From NCBI GenBank assembly GCA_902776835.1, contig CACYRK010000001.1, forward strand, positions 1 through 64,000: 64,000 bases of DNA, written 5' to 3'. Each line of letters opens with the position of its first letter. Position 1 is the first letter of the stretch. The notes beneath the pieces are model-generated. The model did no database searches. It was not told where the DNA came from and saw only the letters and a program-made list of their open reading frames with translations. This DNA comes from an uncultured Bacteroidales bacterium (GTDB lineage: Bacteria > Bacteroidota > Bacteroidia > Bacteroidales > Muribaculaceae). This document shows, one piece after another, positions 27,133 through 35,156 of this stretch. Position numbers and translations under genes: made by a program.

Positions 27133-27334
27133 GTGTACTTTTAGTGCGCGCCCTCCCGAATATAGTCTAAATACGTTGTACGTCAGTACATTAGCAGCCG
27201 CACCGAAAGCGCACACTTTTCGGTCGCCGTACTAATGTACTGTGCGCACACTCGCGCACTTTTCAAATAGGGCAAAGTGTGCGCACTTAAATGACTGATT
27301 TACAAACGCAAATAGCAAGTTCGTACTAATGTAC
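27133..27334. repeat. Iteron-like cluster of palindromes
   Basis: GTACTAATGTAC occurs at 27229-27240 and 27323-27334, with an inverted partial copy (GTACATTAG) at 27186-27194. A second family around GTGCGCAC occurs at about 27144, 27210, 27242 and 27277. The two families alternate over 200 bp. Confidence 0.65.
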
Positions 27335-27737
27335 TTTTATTTTTCTATATTTTTGAGAAAAAAAATAAAAACACGGAGTGTGAAAATTTGTCGCGTCCAC
27401 CGAAGTTATAAATTATAAGTCTCGCTGGTAAAAACACCATGCCTCCAAACATGGTTTCAGTCGGCAGCGGTCACCCCGCTCCCCCCTTGTGATGTGGCAG
27501 GTTGCCGCACATTTGTACACCTGTACTCTGTAATTCAAAATTCAATGGGGCTTCGGGGTGGCGAACTGCAAACAAACGTAAAAAAATCAAAAGTCTTGAA
27601 CGAGCCACAAAAGATTACCCAAAAGCCGTCGTTATCGAGGTTGCTGCGAAGCCGCAACCGAGCGGATTTTGTTAAAATTTACTACTTTCCACTTCTCAAA
27701 AATTGAAAATTGTGGTTTTCAATTTCTTAAAGGGTTC

Positions 27738-27760
27738 TACAAGGGAAATTTTCCCTTGTA
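27738..27760. repeat. Perfect 11-bp palindrome (TACAAGGGAAA)
   Basis: TACAAGGGAAA and its reverse complement flank a single T. No gene ends nearby, so a protein-binding site or RNA hairpin is likelier than a terminator. Confidence 0.6.
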
Positions 27761-28290
27761 TCGCACGGAAGACCCCCCGTCCGCCCTGCATCGCTTGGGG
27801 GCTTGCCCCCCTGCCTGCCGAGCGGAATATGTAAACGATTGTTAAAATCCGCTGTGCGGTAAACGCGCCAATGTGCGACGATGAAGCGAAACGCCAGTTT
27901 TGGTTTCGGCGGCGCACTTTGGCTTCCGCTTTTCTTAAAATCGCTACGCGATTGTGGAGGGTGTAGTGTGGAGGGTGTAGAGATTGATGGCGCATGCCTC
28001 ACTGCACCATACACACTTCTCCCTACACAGACGGCACTTGTGCCGTGAATTAGGCGATGTGGGCGAGTGTTCAAAGGGCGGTGAAGCGCTTGGCGTGCGA
28101 TGAGCATAGTGGAGGACTTCGGGTAGGCTCACGCCACCGACAACCCTTGACGCGCCAGCGGCAAAGCATTGGGCTTGCAGGGAATGGGAATGAAGAACCA
28201 GCCGATTGACGGCGGAGAGTGTGCCACCGGCCCGGCACAGGCGTTGCGGAACAGGCTTGACTGAGCATTGGGCAGACGCAGTGAAAAGCC

Positions 28291-28330
28291 AATCGGGTGT
28301 CGGTGCGGCGCAGCAAGCCGATACCCGATT
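28291..28330. repeat. Hairpin repeat copy 1
   Basis: AATCGGGTGTCGG and CCGATACCCGATT form a 13-bp stem with one G-U around a 14-base loop. The same hairpin recurs in direct orientation at 28481-28516. Confidence 0.65.
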
Positions 28331-28480
28331 GCAACGGAGACTGCCGTATGCGCTTCCGCAATCGCCGTCCGTGTCGAGCCACAAGCCGCAGGCGCAAGCA
28401 CTTTCTCCGCCGGATTGAGGTGCAGGGCGCAATGGAAATGACCGAAAGAGCCGGATGCGCGGGTTTGGCGGTGGCAAATG

Positions 28481-28516
28481 TCGGGTGTCGGCGCGGCGAA
28501 GCAAGCCGATACCCGA
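28481..28516. repeat. Hairpin repeat copy 2
   Basis: TCGGGTGTCGG / CCGATACCCGA with a loop differing from copy 1 at only two or three positions; the following GCAA is also shared. Confidence 0.65.
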
Positions 28517-28690
28517 CTGCAAGTGAGCCGTGAGCCGATGTCCGTAACGGTCAGATCATCGCCGACAAGCCGAACCAGTCCTAAACGCCGTCCACATCGG
28601 GGGCTGTGGGTGGGCATAAACAACAGAAGGCCGCGCCGTCACGACGTGGCCTTCATACATTTGCCTAAATACAAATCTTTATGAATAAAT

Positions 28691-29257
28691 CTATCTACCT
28701 CTTTTTTTGAGCCAAATGACAATGCAGCAGCCAACGAGCAGCCCTGCGAGCATTAGCCACGGCCACCACGTCACATCAGGGGGCTTTACGATGCCCACGT
28801 TGTCACGGGCGTAATGGTCTGCCTTGTCGATTGAGCGGTGAGCCGACATTGTGTCAACCTGTTCAGCCCGACGCGCAGCGTCGCGCTGAACGATGTCGGC
28901 TCTGCCCAATCGGGCGTGTTTGCCACGCAAGACAACCGCATTCGCAGAACGTGGTTGTCTTGCGGCAAGGGCAAACTGTCCCGGCAGATCCATCGCCGTG
29001 TCAGCCGCCACATTCCTGTAATCAGGAACATGGTCGGCAGTGGGCATGATAATCTCGAAACTGTCGATGTCGAGGGATAAGCGGCTCAACCACTGAAACC
29101 GCTCTGCGGTTGAAGTGGAGAATGAGCCGGCCGCCTCGACCTCGACGATCTCTTTGGTGGTAGCCGTGGCTTCCTTATGGCTTCGGCATGAAGCGAAAGT
29201 GAGCAATACCACAGCAAGCATTGCCGTGGTTGCAGCGAGCATGAGTGACTTTTTCAT
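28691..29257 (-). CDS. Lipoprotein with C-terminal TM, u-spanin candidate
   Basis: About 188 residues from the ATG at 29257, overlapping the holin-amidase stop by 4 nt (ATGA). A signal peptide ends in a lipobox FASC (Cys24), predicting an outer-membrane lipid anchor. The C-terminus has one membrane helix (WWPWLMLAGLLVGCCIVIWL) before a basic tail. One polypeptide spanning from outer to inner membrane is the architecture of unimolecular spanins such as T1 gp11, which fuse the two membranes in the last step of lysis. The middle is charged and helical. Confidence 0.7.
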   Translation of the reverse strand: MKKSLMLAATTAMLAVVLLTFASCRSHKEATATTKEIVEVEAAGSFSTSTAERFQWLSRLSLDIDSFEIIMPTADHVPDYRNVAADTAMDLPGQFALAARQPRSANAVVLRGKHARLGRADIVQRDAARRAEQVDTMSAHRSIDKADHYARDNVGIVKPPDVTWWPWLMLAGLLVGCCIVIWLKKRGR

Positions 29258-30420
29258 TCGGCGAAAAATGATTTGATTGCGTCGAGGTGGAGTGTGGCGA
29301 CAGCCTCTTTCCCCGCTTGCGAGGAAAGGAACTCCACATCGGCGCGGTTGTCCTGGAATAAATTCTCTGTAAGTACGGCAGGGCAAGCCGTGTTGCGCAG
29401 CACATAGAAATTGGCTTGCCAGTAGTGCTCACTTGGCACGGCGCGATTGCCACGCAAGCCACGACTGATTGCGAGGTCGCAAATGGTCCTGGCGAGGCGT
29501 TTGCTCGCAGCGGAGCAAGAGCGTGCGACATAGACGGCGAAGCCGCGAGCATCGTGCCACTGGCCATCACTGCCGGCGGCGTTGACATGGATGCTGACAT
29601 AGATGCAGTTATCTTTGCCGAACTTTTTGCAGATGCCATTGACGTAACGGCAGCGCAGCGACAACTCCGTACCCTGCGGGCTCGGCACCTCATCGGCTGG
29701 CATGTCAACAAACACCAAATATCCCAGAGCTTCCAATTTCGGTTTGAGCAGAGTTATCACATCCCGGCTGAAACGGAACTCGCGAAACTTCTTGTCCGGA
29801 CTGCACTTGCCCGGCACATTGCTGCCATGTGCGGTGCCCAGTATTACCACCTGCTTCGGCTTTAGCGTGGTGGCCATGAAGGCTGATGGCCGTTGGCGTC
29901 CGTTATTCATCGGTTCGCCCGTTCCATCGCCCAGATGCTCAGGACGGCGGCCGGTCAAGCCCTCTAAAACCGCCGGATCGATGTCGAAATGGCGGGCTGT
30001 CTTGTCGACCATAATTTGCTGCAGCACCATCGCCCATTTAGCGCCGTTGCAGCTGCTCATATTCTCCAGACACGACCACAACTGCCAGCCGATAACCAAT
30101 CCTGCAGCCAGCTTCAGCGCATTGAACGGTAGGCTTTCTGTGACATAGACATGCAGGAAGTGGGCAAAAGTCAGCAGCAGATACACCTGCAGCAGCGTCA
30201 CCAGCACGCTGCCGAAGTGGCTACTCTTGAACTTGCCTGAGTTTCTTGAAGTTTTGTCCGGATAAGCCTTGCGCACACGTTTGTCAAGCTGCCAAGCCGT
30301 GAAGCAGTCAGCCAGCACAGCCGCAGTACACAACAGGATGTAGGGCAGAGTGGGCGATAATGCAGTGGCCACCGCACTGCCAAACGAGAAAATCAACTGA
30401 TAAATTCTTTCCGTGTTCAT
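29254..30420 (-). CDS. Holin-like membrane domain fused to amidase endolysin
   Basis: A 388-residue protein. Residues 1-120 have three or four hydrophobic segments (about 8-40, 68-92, 99-118) like phage holins. Residues about 188-388 are an Amidase_3 N-acetylmuramoyl-L-alanine amidase with zinc ligands His198 (GTAHGSN), Glu214 and His278 (YVSIHVNAAG) and catalytic Glu352 (LTENLFQDN). It cleaves the lactyl-peptide bond of peptidoglycan. No frameshift or internal stop separates the parts. It is first in the lysis operon, followed by the spanin candidate. Confidence 0.85.
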   Translation of the reverse strand: MNTERIYQLIFSFGSAVATALSPTLPYILLCTAAVLADCFTAWQLDKRVRKAYPDKTSRNSGKFKSSHFGSVLVTLLQVYLLLTFAHFLHVYVTESLPFNALKLAAGLVIGWQLWSCLENMSSCNGAKWAMVLQQIMVDKTARHFDIDPAVLEGLTGRRPEHLGDGTGEPMNNGRQRPSAFMATTLKPKQVVILGTAHGSNVPGKCSPDKKFREFRFSRDVITLLKPKLEALGYLVFVDMPADEVPSPQGTELSLRCRYVNGICKKFGKDNCIYVSIHVNAAGSDGQWHDARGFAVYVARSCSAASKRLARTICDLAISRGLRGNRAVPSEHYWQANFYVLRNTACPAVLTENLFQDNRADVEFLSSQAGKEAVATLHLDAIKSFFAE

Positions 30421-30439
30421 AGTTTTTGCTTATTTGCGG

Positions 30440-30447
30440 CAAAAATA
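30440..30447 (-). promoter_or_regulatory. -7 element TATTTTTG of the lysis operon
   Basis: Exact TAnnTTTG match 20 bp before the holin-amidase ATG, in the divergent gap shared with the second recombinase. No good -33 partner was found. Confidence 0.5.
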
Positions 30448-30479
30448 AAACTATATATCAACCCCTAAAAAGACAAAAA

Positions 30480-31349
30480 ATGGAAATTAAGAAAATCGCT
30501 GCGCATTATCGTCAGTATTTGGCACGAATGATTAAGCAAAGCACACGTGCAGACTACACCAAACGACTTGAGATGCTTGTGCACTACGCCTCCATGCACA
30601 GCATATCAGCCATTGAGGACATTGATTTCTCGCAGTTCCTCGACTGGGTGTATATCGAGCGCGGTGTCTCGCCTCGCACTCACAACAACTACCGCACATG
30701 GTGCCTATCGTTCTGCAAATGGCTGCGACAGCAGCACTATATCGCCGGCGACCCGCTGCTCGATGTGCCGCCGTTGAAAGAACCGCCGAAGGTGCGCCAG
30801 CCTCTGCCACCCAGCGAACTAAAACGTGTGCGAGACTTCCTCAACGAACGCAACAAGCACTTCCTCCTCGCCGTGATGATGGAATACTATTGCTTCATCC
30901 GTCCTGACGAGCTGTCCAACATTCGCATCGGCGACATCGACGCGAAGGCACACGCTATCTATGTCCGGGCAGAAATATCAAAGAACGGCAAAGCAGAGAT
31001 GGTGGGTCTCAACAATGCGGTGCTGTCGCTCATGAGAGATCTGCACGTCCTTCGCTCACCAAAAGACTGGTACCTATTCAGTGTGCGCTGCCGACCAGGG
31101 GCGACAAAACTGCACAGCCGCATGTTCCGCGACCGATGGGCGAGGCTGCGCAAGCGGCTGGATCTGCCAAAGGAATACCAGTTCTATTCGTTGAAAGACT
31201 CCGGCATCCGCGACCTCGCTAATGCCGAGGGCATCGTTATAGCTCGTGACCAAGCAAGGCACAGCAGCGTGGCCGTCACCAACAAATATCTTCAAGGACG
31301 TGACCGTCCTGTGCACAAGGAAACAATACGGTTCAAAGGCGCGTTGTGA
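30480..31349 (+). CDS. Tyrosine recombinase, putative tail-fibre DNA invertase
   Basis: A 289-residue recombinase from MEIKKIAAH at 30480. A SAM-like domain (about 5-95) precedes a catalytic domain with Arg141 (FIRPDEL), Lys168, His261 (ARHSS) and Tyr270 (NKYLQ). YSLKDSG (236-242) replaces the HxLR box just as in the prophage integrase; the two share FIRP, SLKD and DQARHSS blocks, so they are paralogues. Its stop codon lies inside the left 31-bp inverted repeat, so inversion leaves the protein intact. Position and repeats imply it inverts 31346-34700. The N-terminal arm domain of the integrase is absent, as in many dedicated invertases. Confidence 0.88.
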   Translation: MEIKKIAAHYRQYLARMIKQSTRADYTKRLEMLVHYASMHSISAIEDIDFSQFLDWVYIERGVSPRTHNNYRTWCLSFCKWLRQQHYIAGDPLLDVPPLKEPPKVRQPLPPSELKRVRDFLNERNKHFLLAVMMEYYCFIRPDELSNIRIGDIDAKAHAIYVRAEISKNGKAEMVGLNNAVLSLMRDLHVLRSPKDWYLFSVRCRPGATKLHSRMFRDRWARLRKRLDLPKEYQFYSLKDSGIRDLANAEGIVIARDQARHSSVAVTNKYLQGRDRPVHKETIRFKGAL

Positions 31350-31376
31350 GGAGGACGCCCTCTCGGCGGAGATGGG
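31346..31376 (+). repeat. Left 31-bp inverted repeat of the invertible segment
   Basis: Begins GTGAGGAGGACGCCC and ends CGGAGATGGG; identical to the reverse complement of 34670-34700. It encodes the recombinase stop codon in one frame and EEDALSAEMG in the frame of the silent module. Confidence 0.95.
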
Positions 31377-33216
31377 GAAAGAGCTTGGCAATATGCTAAT
31401 AGAGAGGACAGAAACACCATTAAGCGGTGCAACCACTAAAAGGGCAAAAATCTCCAATACAGGTATAATAGTGACAGGTAATGAAGGCTATGGCACTATT
31501 ACTACAATTGATGTGTCAAGTATCACAACGAGACTCCGCATATATGGCAACTGCACTGGATATGCGAAGTGCGCATTTGCTTTTTATGACACAAACGATG
31601 CTTTGGTACAAAAAGGGGACTCTTTTATTGGTGACGATAATATCAATGTAGATGTCACTGTAGCCAAACCGTCAACTGCTGCAAAACTAGTGTTAAGCCA
31701 AAATGTTGGGACAACATCCATGTTTGCGACAGCAATCATAGAGTCAGATAAAGTTGACAACTTGCAAAAAATTGTCAGTGAGATGTCACCTGCCATATTT
31801 AGTTCAACGAGTAGAGGCCTATATGGTAATGATTTAATACTTAACTCTAAAATAGATGCCAGTGGCAACATCATATACAATGAATCATTCGGTTTTATAA
31901 CGCAAATCCCCATACCAAGCGGCACATCGAAAGTACATATATATGGCAATTCGGGTGTTTACAATAAAACACTATTCGCTTTTTATCAAGGTTCTAACCT
32001 CGTAGAAAAAGGAGATTCCTATGCAGGTGATTTCAATGTTGATGTAGATAAGGTTGTAGAAGTGCCAGATACTGCAGACAACATAAAGCTCTCTCAGAAC
32101 GTTGGAAGTAGTGGCAGCTTGTTTGTCGAGTTTGTGATAGATACAACCGAAGCAGATAGTGTCAACTATAATGTCAATGACTTAACAAATTTCGGCAGCC
32201 TTAATTATGCAGAGCTAATGGCTTTGCATTCAGCAGCACAAGCAAGGGCAGAGGGCAGAATGATTTTTGAGGATGATTTTAACGGATACAAACTTAACGA
32301 TAATATATGGAATGTTGATCAGGGGCAGTTCCTAAACAGGATAACCTATGTCAATGCAAAAGAGAATGTATGGGTAGAAAACTCTATATTGCATATTAGT
32401 GCATCAAGGCGCAACCGATATGGCAAGGTCTCAATGGGACAAGTCACAACAAAAGGCAAGTATGACTTTGCAGGGAATGTTAGGATTGAAGGTAAATTCA
32501 AGATGCCGACTATTCCGTGCTTTTGGCCTGCCTTTTGGACATGGGGTACTGATACCTATGCTGTCAGTCAAGGTGGCGGAGCTTATGCGGAACTTGATAT
32601 ATTTGAATTGTTTGGCTCGGCACAAGACTCAACTAATGGTAGGGTCTCATCAAATCTTTGGACTGGCGATGCTGTCGGTGACGGTTCTACAAGTGGATTG
32701 ACACAAGGCGGTGGTAGATTGTTAACAAATGATGGTAAGTGGCACATCTATACAGCCGACATATTTCAAAACAAAGTCATCATATCACTTGATGGCACAC
32801 CTCTATGTAAGTGTGCTTTGACAGATGAAAAAAGACAATATGTATATACTATGCGCCAATATGTGATGATGAGTGTGCAGTTTTGGGATAGAAATAGTGC
32901 CACAGAAGAACTCGATGGTGCAACTCTTGAATGCGACTGGGTACATGTATATGCTCTTGATGACACTGCCATGATGCCATCAGCAATAACGGTAGACTCC
33001 ACATTAAGCATGTCGGTAGGTGACAAGGTTAGACTTATACCTTCTCTTGGCAACTGTCATGACCAGACAACAACCTATGATATAGTTAATGAAAACATTG
33101 TTGGTCATGGTGATATTGTACACAGTGAACTTGTGGCAAAAGCTGCTGGCACAACTGACGTATTTGTGAAAACAAAGAATAGAAAAACAGCTAAATGTAC
33201 TGTGACGGTCAGTTAA
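31350..33216 (+). CDS. Silent tail-fibre C-terminal module with GH16 domain
   Basis: An open frame with no start of its own; it runs backward into the recombinase gene. Joined to the fixed N-terminus it would give a 755-residue fibre. After the shared EEDALSAEMGK come two tandem beta-sandwich repeats of about 100 residues (each with an IYGN..., a KGDS... and a LSQNVG... block). Next comes a GH16 endoglycanase-like domain (about 32263-32960) with active-site motif ELDIFE at 32590-32607. Last is a Big2-like Ig domain at the C-terminus. GH16 enzymes cut beta-glucans or galactans, so this could degrade a capsule. Confidence 0.85.
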
Positions 33217-33237
33217 CCGCTTTACTTGGCAGATAAC

Positions 33238-33276
33238 AAGAGGGTGTGTCATAATTCAGTTATGGCTCACCCTCTT
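33238..33276. terminator. Bidirectional hairpin between the two convergent modules
   Basis: AAGAGGGTG / CACCCTCTT (9 bp) encloses an inner CATAA / TTATG stem. It sits centrally between the two stop codons, so it can serve whichever module is active. Confidence 0.65.
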
Positions 33277-33300
33277 TGCCTTATCAAACTCCAATCTAAA

Positions 33301-35097
33301 TCAACAAAATGGCTCTTTAATCCAGTTTGCAAGTCCGTTATATAGCCATTCGGCAATGAGCATGTGATAGTGCGGAGTTGGGTGTATGCCGTCATTCGCA
33401 AAATATGCTGCTTTCATTGGTGCGAGAAAGGCAGGGACATTGCAGTTAGAGAACTGGTCAATGACTGGAATGCCATACAATTTCGCCACATCCTTAATGG
33501 CATCAACATAGTCGTAGAGGAATTTCCCTTGCGTGTTGGCTGTCCATGCGCTTTCACGCTGTGGCGGTGTTACAATGGCTATTTTAGCCGTTGGACATTT
33601 TGCGTAGATTGCCGAGATTGCTTGATGGATGCCACCGCACATTGTTGTCGTGTCGGTAGTCGGTATTATAGTGCCGTTGCTTACATCGTGGATGTTCCCG
33701 ATTGGGCAATTATGCCCAAAGTCATTTGTCCCTGCCATAATAATGATGAGTTTTTCGTTGCCAGTCAAATTGGATGCCTGTGCTGCGATTTGCCCATCGG
33801 CATAAGTCTGCCCTGCAATGCCGAAATTCTCGCAGTTCGCACCAGTCCTCTGCTTAAACATTGTGACATAGTAGCCAAACGTGTTTGGAGAGGTGATGCT
33901 ATCGCCAAGAAATGCAACGTCCACACCTTTTAGAGGCATTGGCGAAATTTGCCTTAATTTAACGTTTGTTTCGTTTACGAGTTCATGCTCAGCCTCTAAA
34001 CTCCCATAAAACAAATTAACCGTTGCTTGCGTTATGGTCATGTTAGTGCCTAACCTTATGCGAGCATAGACAGCACCGCTTGGAACACTGGCACTCAAAA
34101 AATAGGTTCTCACATTTATAAGATTGAGGCTCTCGTCAAAAAAGGCTATCACTTGCTTCGTATATTGCCCATCTAAACAGCTTATAACTTTTGCGCCATA
34201 CACTGGGATTAAGCCGTAGATACTCTTCCACTCAGCACTATATGACTGCTCACCAGTGGTTGAGTCTACCACGCTACTACACGTTGGATATACTAACGAG
34301 CGAACAAAAAAATTGCCCTTATCAACCTCTGCTATAGGTTCACCGATAGAGTAATCTATCGTGACGTTATCCGTTTTTTCTCGCCCATACGAAAAACCTG
34401 CATAGACAGCACCACTCGGAAACGCAGAAGATTGCACAATAGGAGTGCTTGTCATGCCCAATTTGGTTGTCCCATCTGCGCCAAAATATACAACCCTATT
34501 ACTTAAAGAGCCAGTGACATCTAATCTGGTTACATTTGTAATGTCAATTAGCGCATGGTTGTATGCCCCATCCACAAGGTCGCCTTGTGCGTTGTAGTAA
34601 CCATGCGCACCACATATAACCATGCAGTGATATGTCTTGCTGATAGAGCCTCTTTTGTTTAGTTTCTTGCCCATCTCCGCCGAGAGGGCGTCCTCCTCAC
34701 CACCTGTCTCGAGGTCGTTGACGAGCACCACATCGCCCAGGTGCACACCACTGTCGCCCTTTGGGCCGGGTTCGCCTGGTGCACCGTCAGCACCTTTGAG
34801 TTGTGCGCTTTGGTATTTGCCGTCAAGCGTATCGCCGCCGGTGCCTACCCACACATAGAGCGTCGTGCCGAGCAGATAGCCCTTCATCTGCTGCTCCGTG
34901 GTGGGTGATGTGGGCAACTCGCTTGTGCTGCTGATAACCACATAACCTTTGATGGCGTTCAGTTGCATACTCGTCGAAGGGAGCTTGTCCACAATCTGCT
35001 GCAACACATAGCCCACGTGTTCCGGCGACACACTGTCGGCTTCCGTCTCGGCTCGCAGTGCCGAGATCAATTCGGTCAATTGAGATGTATCTACCAT
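33301..35097 (-). CDS. Tail fibre, active form with SGNH hydrolase domain
   Basis: About 598 residues from MVDTSQLTEL at 35097. Fixed part 1-132: an N-terminal attachment region, then a short collagen-like GADGAPGEPGPKGDSG stretch (about 102-117). The inverted repeat encodes residues 133-143. The variable part has two beta-sandwich-like domains (about 150-380) and an SGNH/GDSL hydrolase with blocks FLGDSIT (about 395), FGIAGQTYADG (about 424), AGTND (about 454) and DGIHPT (about 568). This enzyme class removes acyl groups, such as O-acetyl from surface glycans. It is the receptor-binding candidate of the phage. Confidence 0.88.
   Translation of the reverse strand: MVDTSQLTELISALRAETEADSVSPEHVGYVLQQIVDKLPSTSMQLNAIKGYVVISSTSELPTSPTTEQQMKGYLLGTTLYVWVGTGGDTLDGKYQSAQLKGADGAPGEPGPKGDSGVHLGDVVLVNDLETGGEEDALSAEMGKKLNKRGSISKTYHCMVICGAHGYYNAQGDLVDGAYNHALIDITNVTRLDVTGSLSNRVVYFGADGTTKLGMTSTPIVQSSAFPSGAVYAGFSYGREKTDNVTIDYSIGEPIAEVDKGNFFVRSLVYPTCSSVVDSTTGEQSYSAEWKSIYGLIPVYGAKVISCLDGQYTKQVIAFFDESLNLINVRTYFLSASVPSGAVYARIRLGTNMTITQATVNLFYGSLEAEHELVNETNVKLRQISPMPLKGVDVAFLGDSITSPNTFGYYVTMFKQRTGANCENFGIAGQTYADGQIAAQASNLTGNEKLIIIMAGTNDFGHNCPIGNIHDVSNGTIIPTTDTTTMCGGIHQAISAIYAKCPTAKIAIVTPPQRESAWTANTQGKFLYDYVDAIKDVAKLYGIPVIDQFSNCNVPAFLAPMKAAYFANDGIHPTPHYHMLIAEWLYNGLANWIKEPFC
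34670..34700 (-). repeat. Right 31-bp inverted repeat of the invertible segment
   Basis: Reverse complement of 31346-31376, all 31 bases. It lies inside the tail-fibre gene at residues 133-143 and marks the border between fixed and variable parts. Confidence 0.95.
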
Positions 35098-35128
35098 TTC
35101 GTGAAAAAATTTAATGAAACTTTTTTCA

Positions 35129-35136
35129 CAAAGGTA
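35129..35136 (-). promoter_or_regulatory. -7 element TACCTTTG of the tail fibre
   Basis: Exact TAnnTTTG match 32 bp before the tail-fibre ATG and outside the invertible segment, so both forms share one promoter. Confidence 0.65.
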
Positions 35137-35156
35137 GAGACAACGGCCAAAATCCC

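Larger units (their letters stand above)
27037..28690. other. 1.65-kb noncoding region rich in palindromes
   Basis: No convincing gene is seen. The first 340 bases are AT-rich and palindrome-dense, the rest GC-rich with duplicated hairpins. Open frames here are either short or made of low-complexity Arg/Pro/Ser text. Location between lysis and head operons suits an origin, packaging site or long regulatory region. Confidence 0.6.
31346..34700. mobile_element. Invertible tail-fibre segment
   Basis: A 3355-bp segment bounded by perfect 31-bp inverted repeats. It contains two convergent alternative C-terminal tail-fibre modules and a terminator between them. Either orientation joins one module in frame to the fixed N-terminus at 35097-34701. 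AT-richer than the flanking phage genes. Inversion itself is inferred; the repeats, frames and domains are seen directly. Confidence 0.85.

Noticed and set aside
27944..28623. Leftward frames of 192 and 164 codons rich in Arg, Ala, Pro and Ser
   Set aside because: They cross the duplicated hairpins, overlap each other in different frames, and show no domain or start context. The region is better read as noncoding.
28925..28976. Inverted repeat GCAAGACAACC / GGTTGTCTTGC inside the spanin gene
   Set aside because: It lies wholly within coding sequence, with a short loop and no recombinase association; probably chance or a local RNA hairpin.
31246..31345. Start of the GH16 frame at an ATG inside the recombinase gene
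   Set aside because: The 33 codons before the inverted repeat are the recombinase gene in another frame. The module has no natural N-terminus in this orientation.
30480..35097. Diversity-generating retroelement or serine invertase as the fibre-variation mechanism
   Set aside because: No reverse transcriptase, template repeat or serine recombinase was seen; the inverted repeats and tyrosine recombinase explain the layout.
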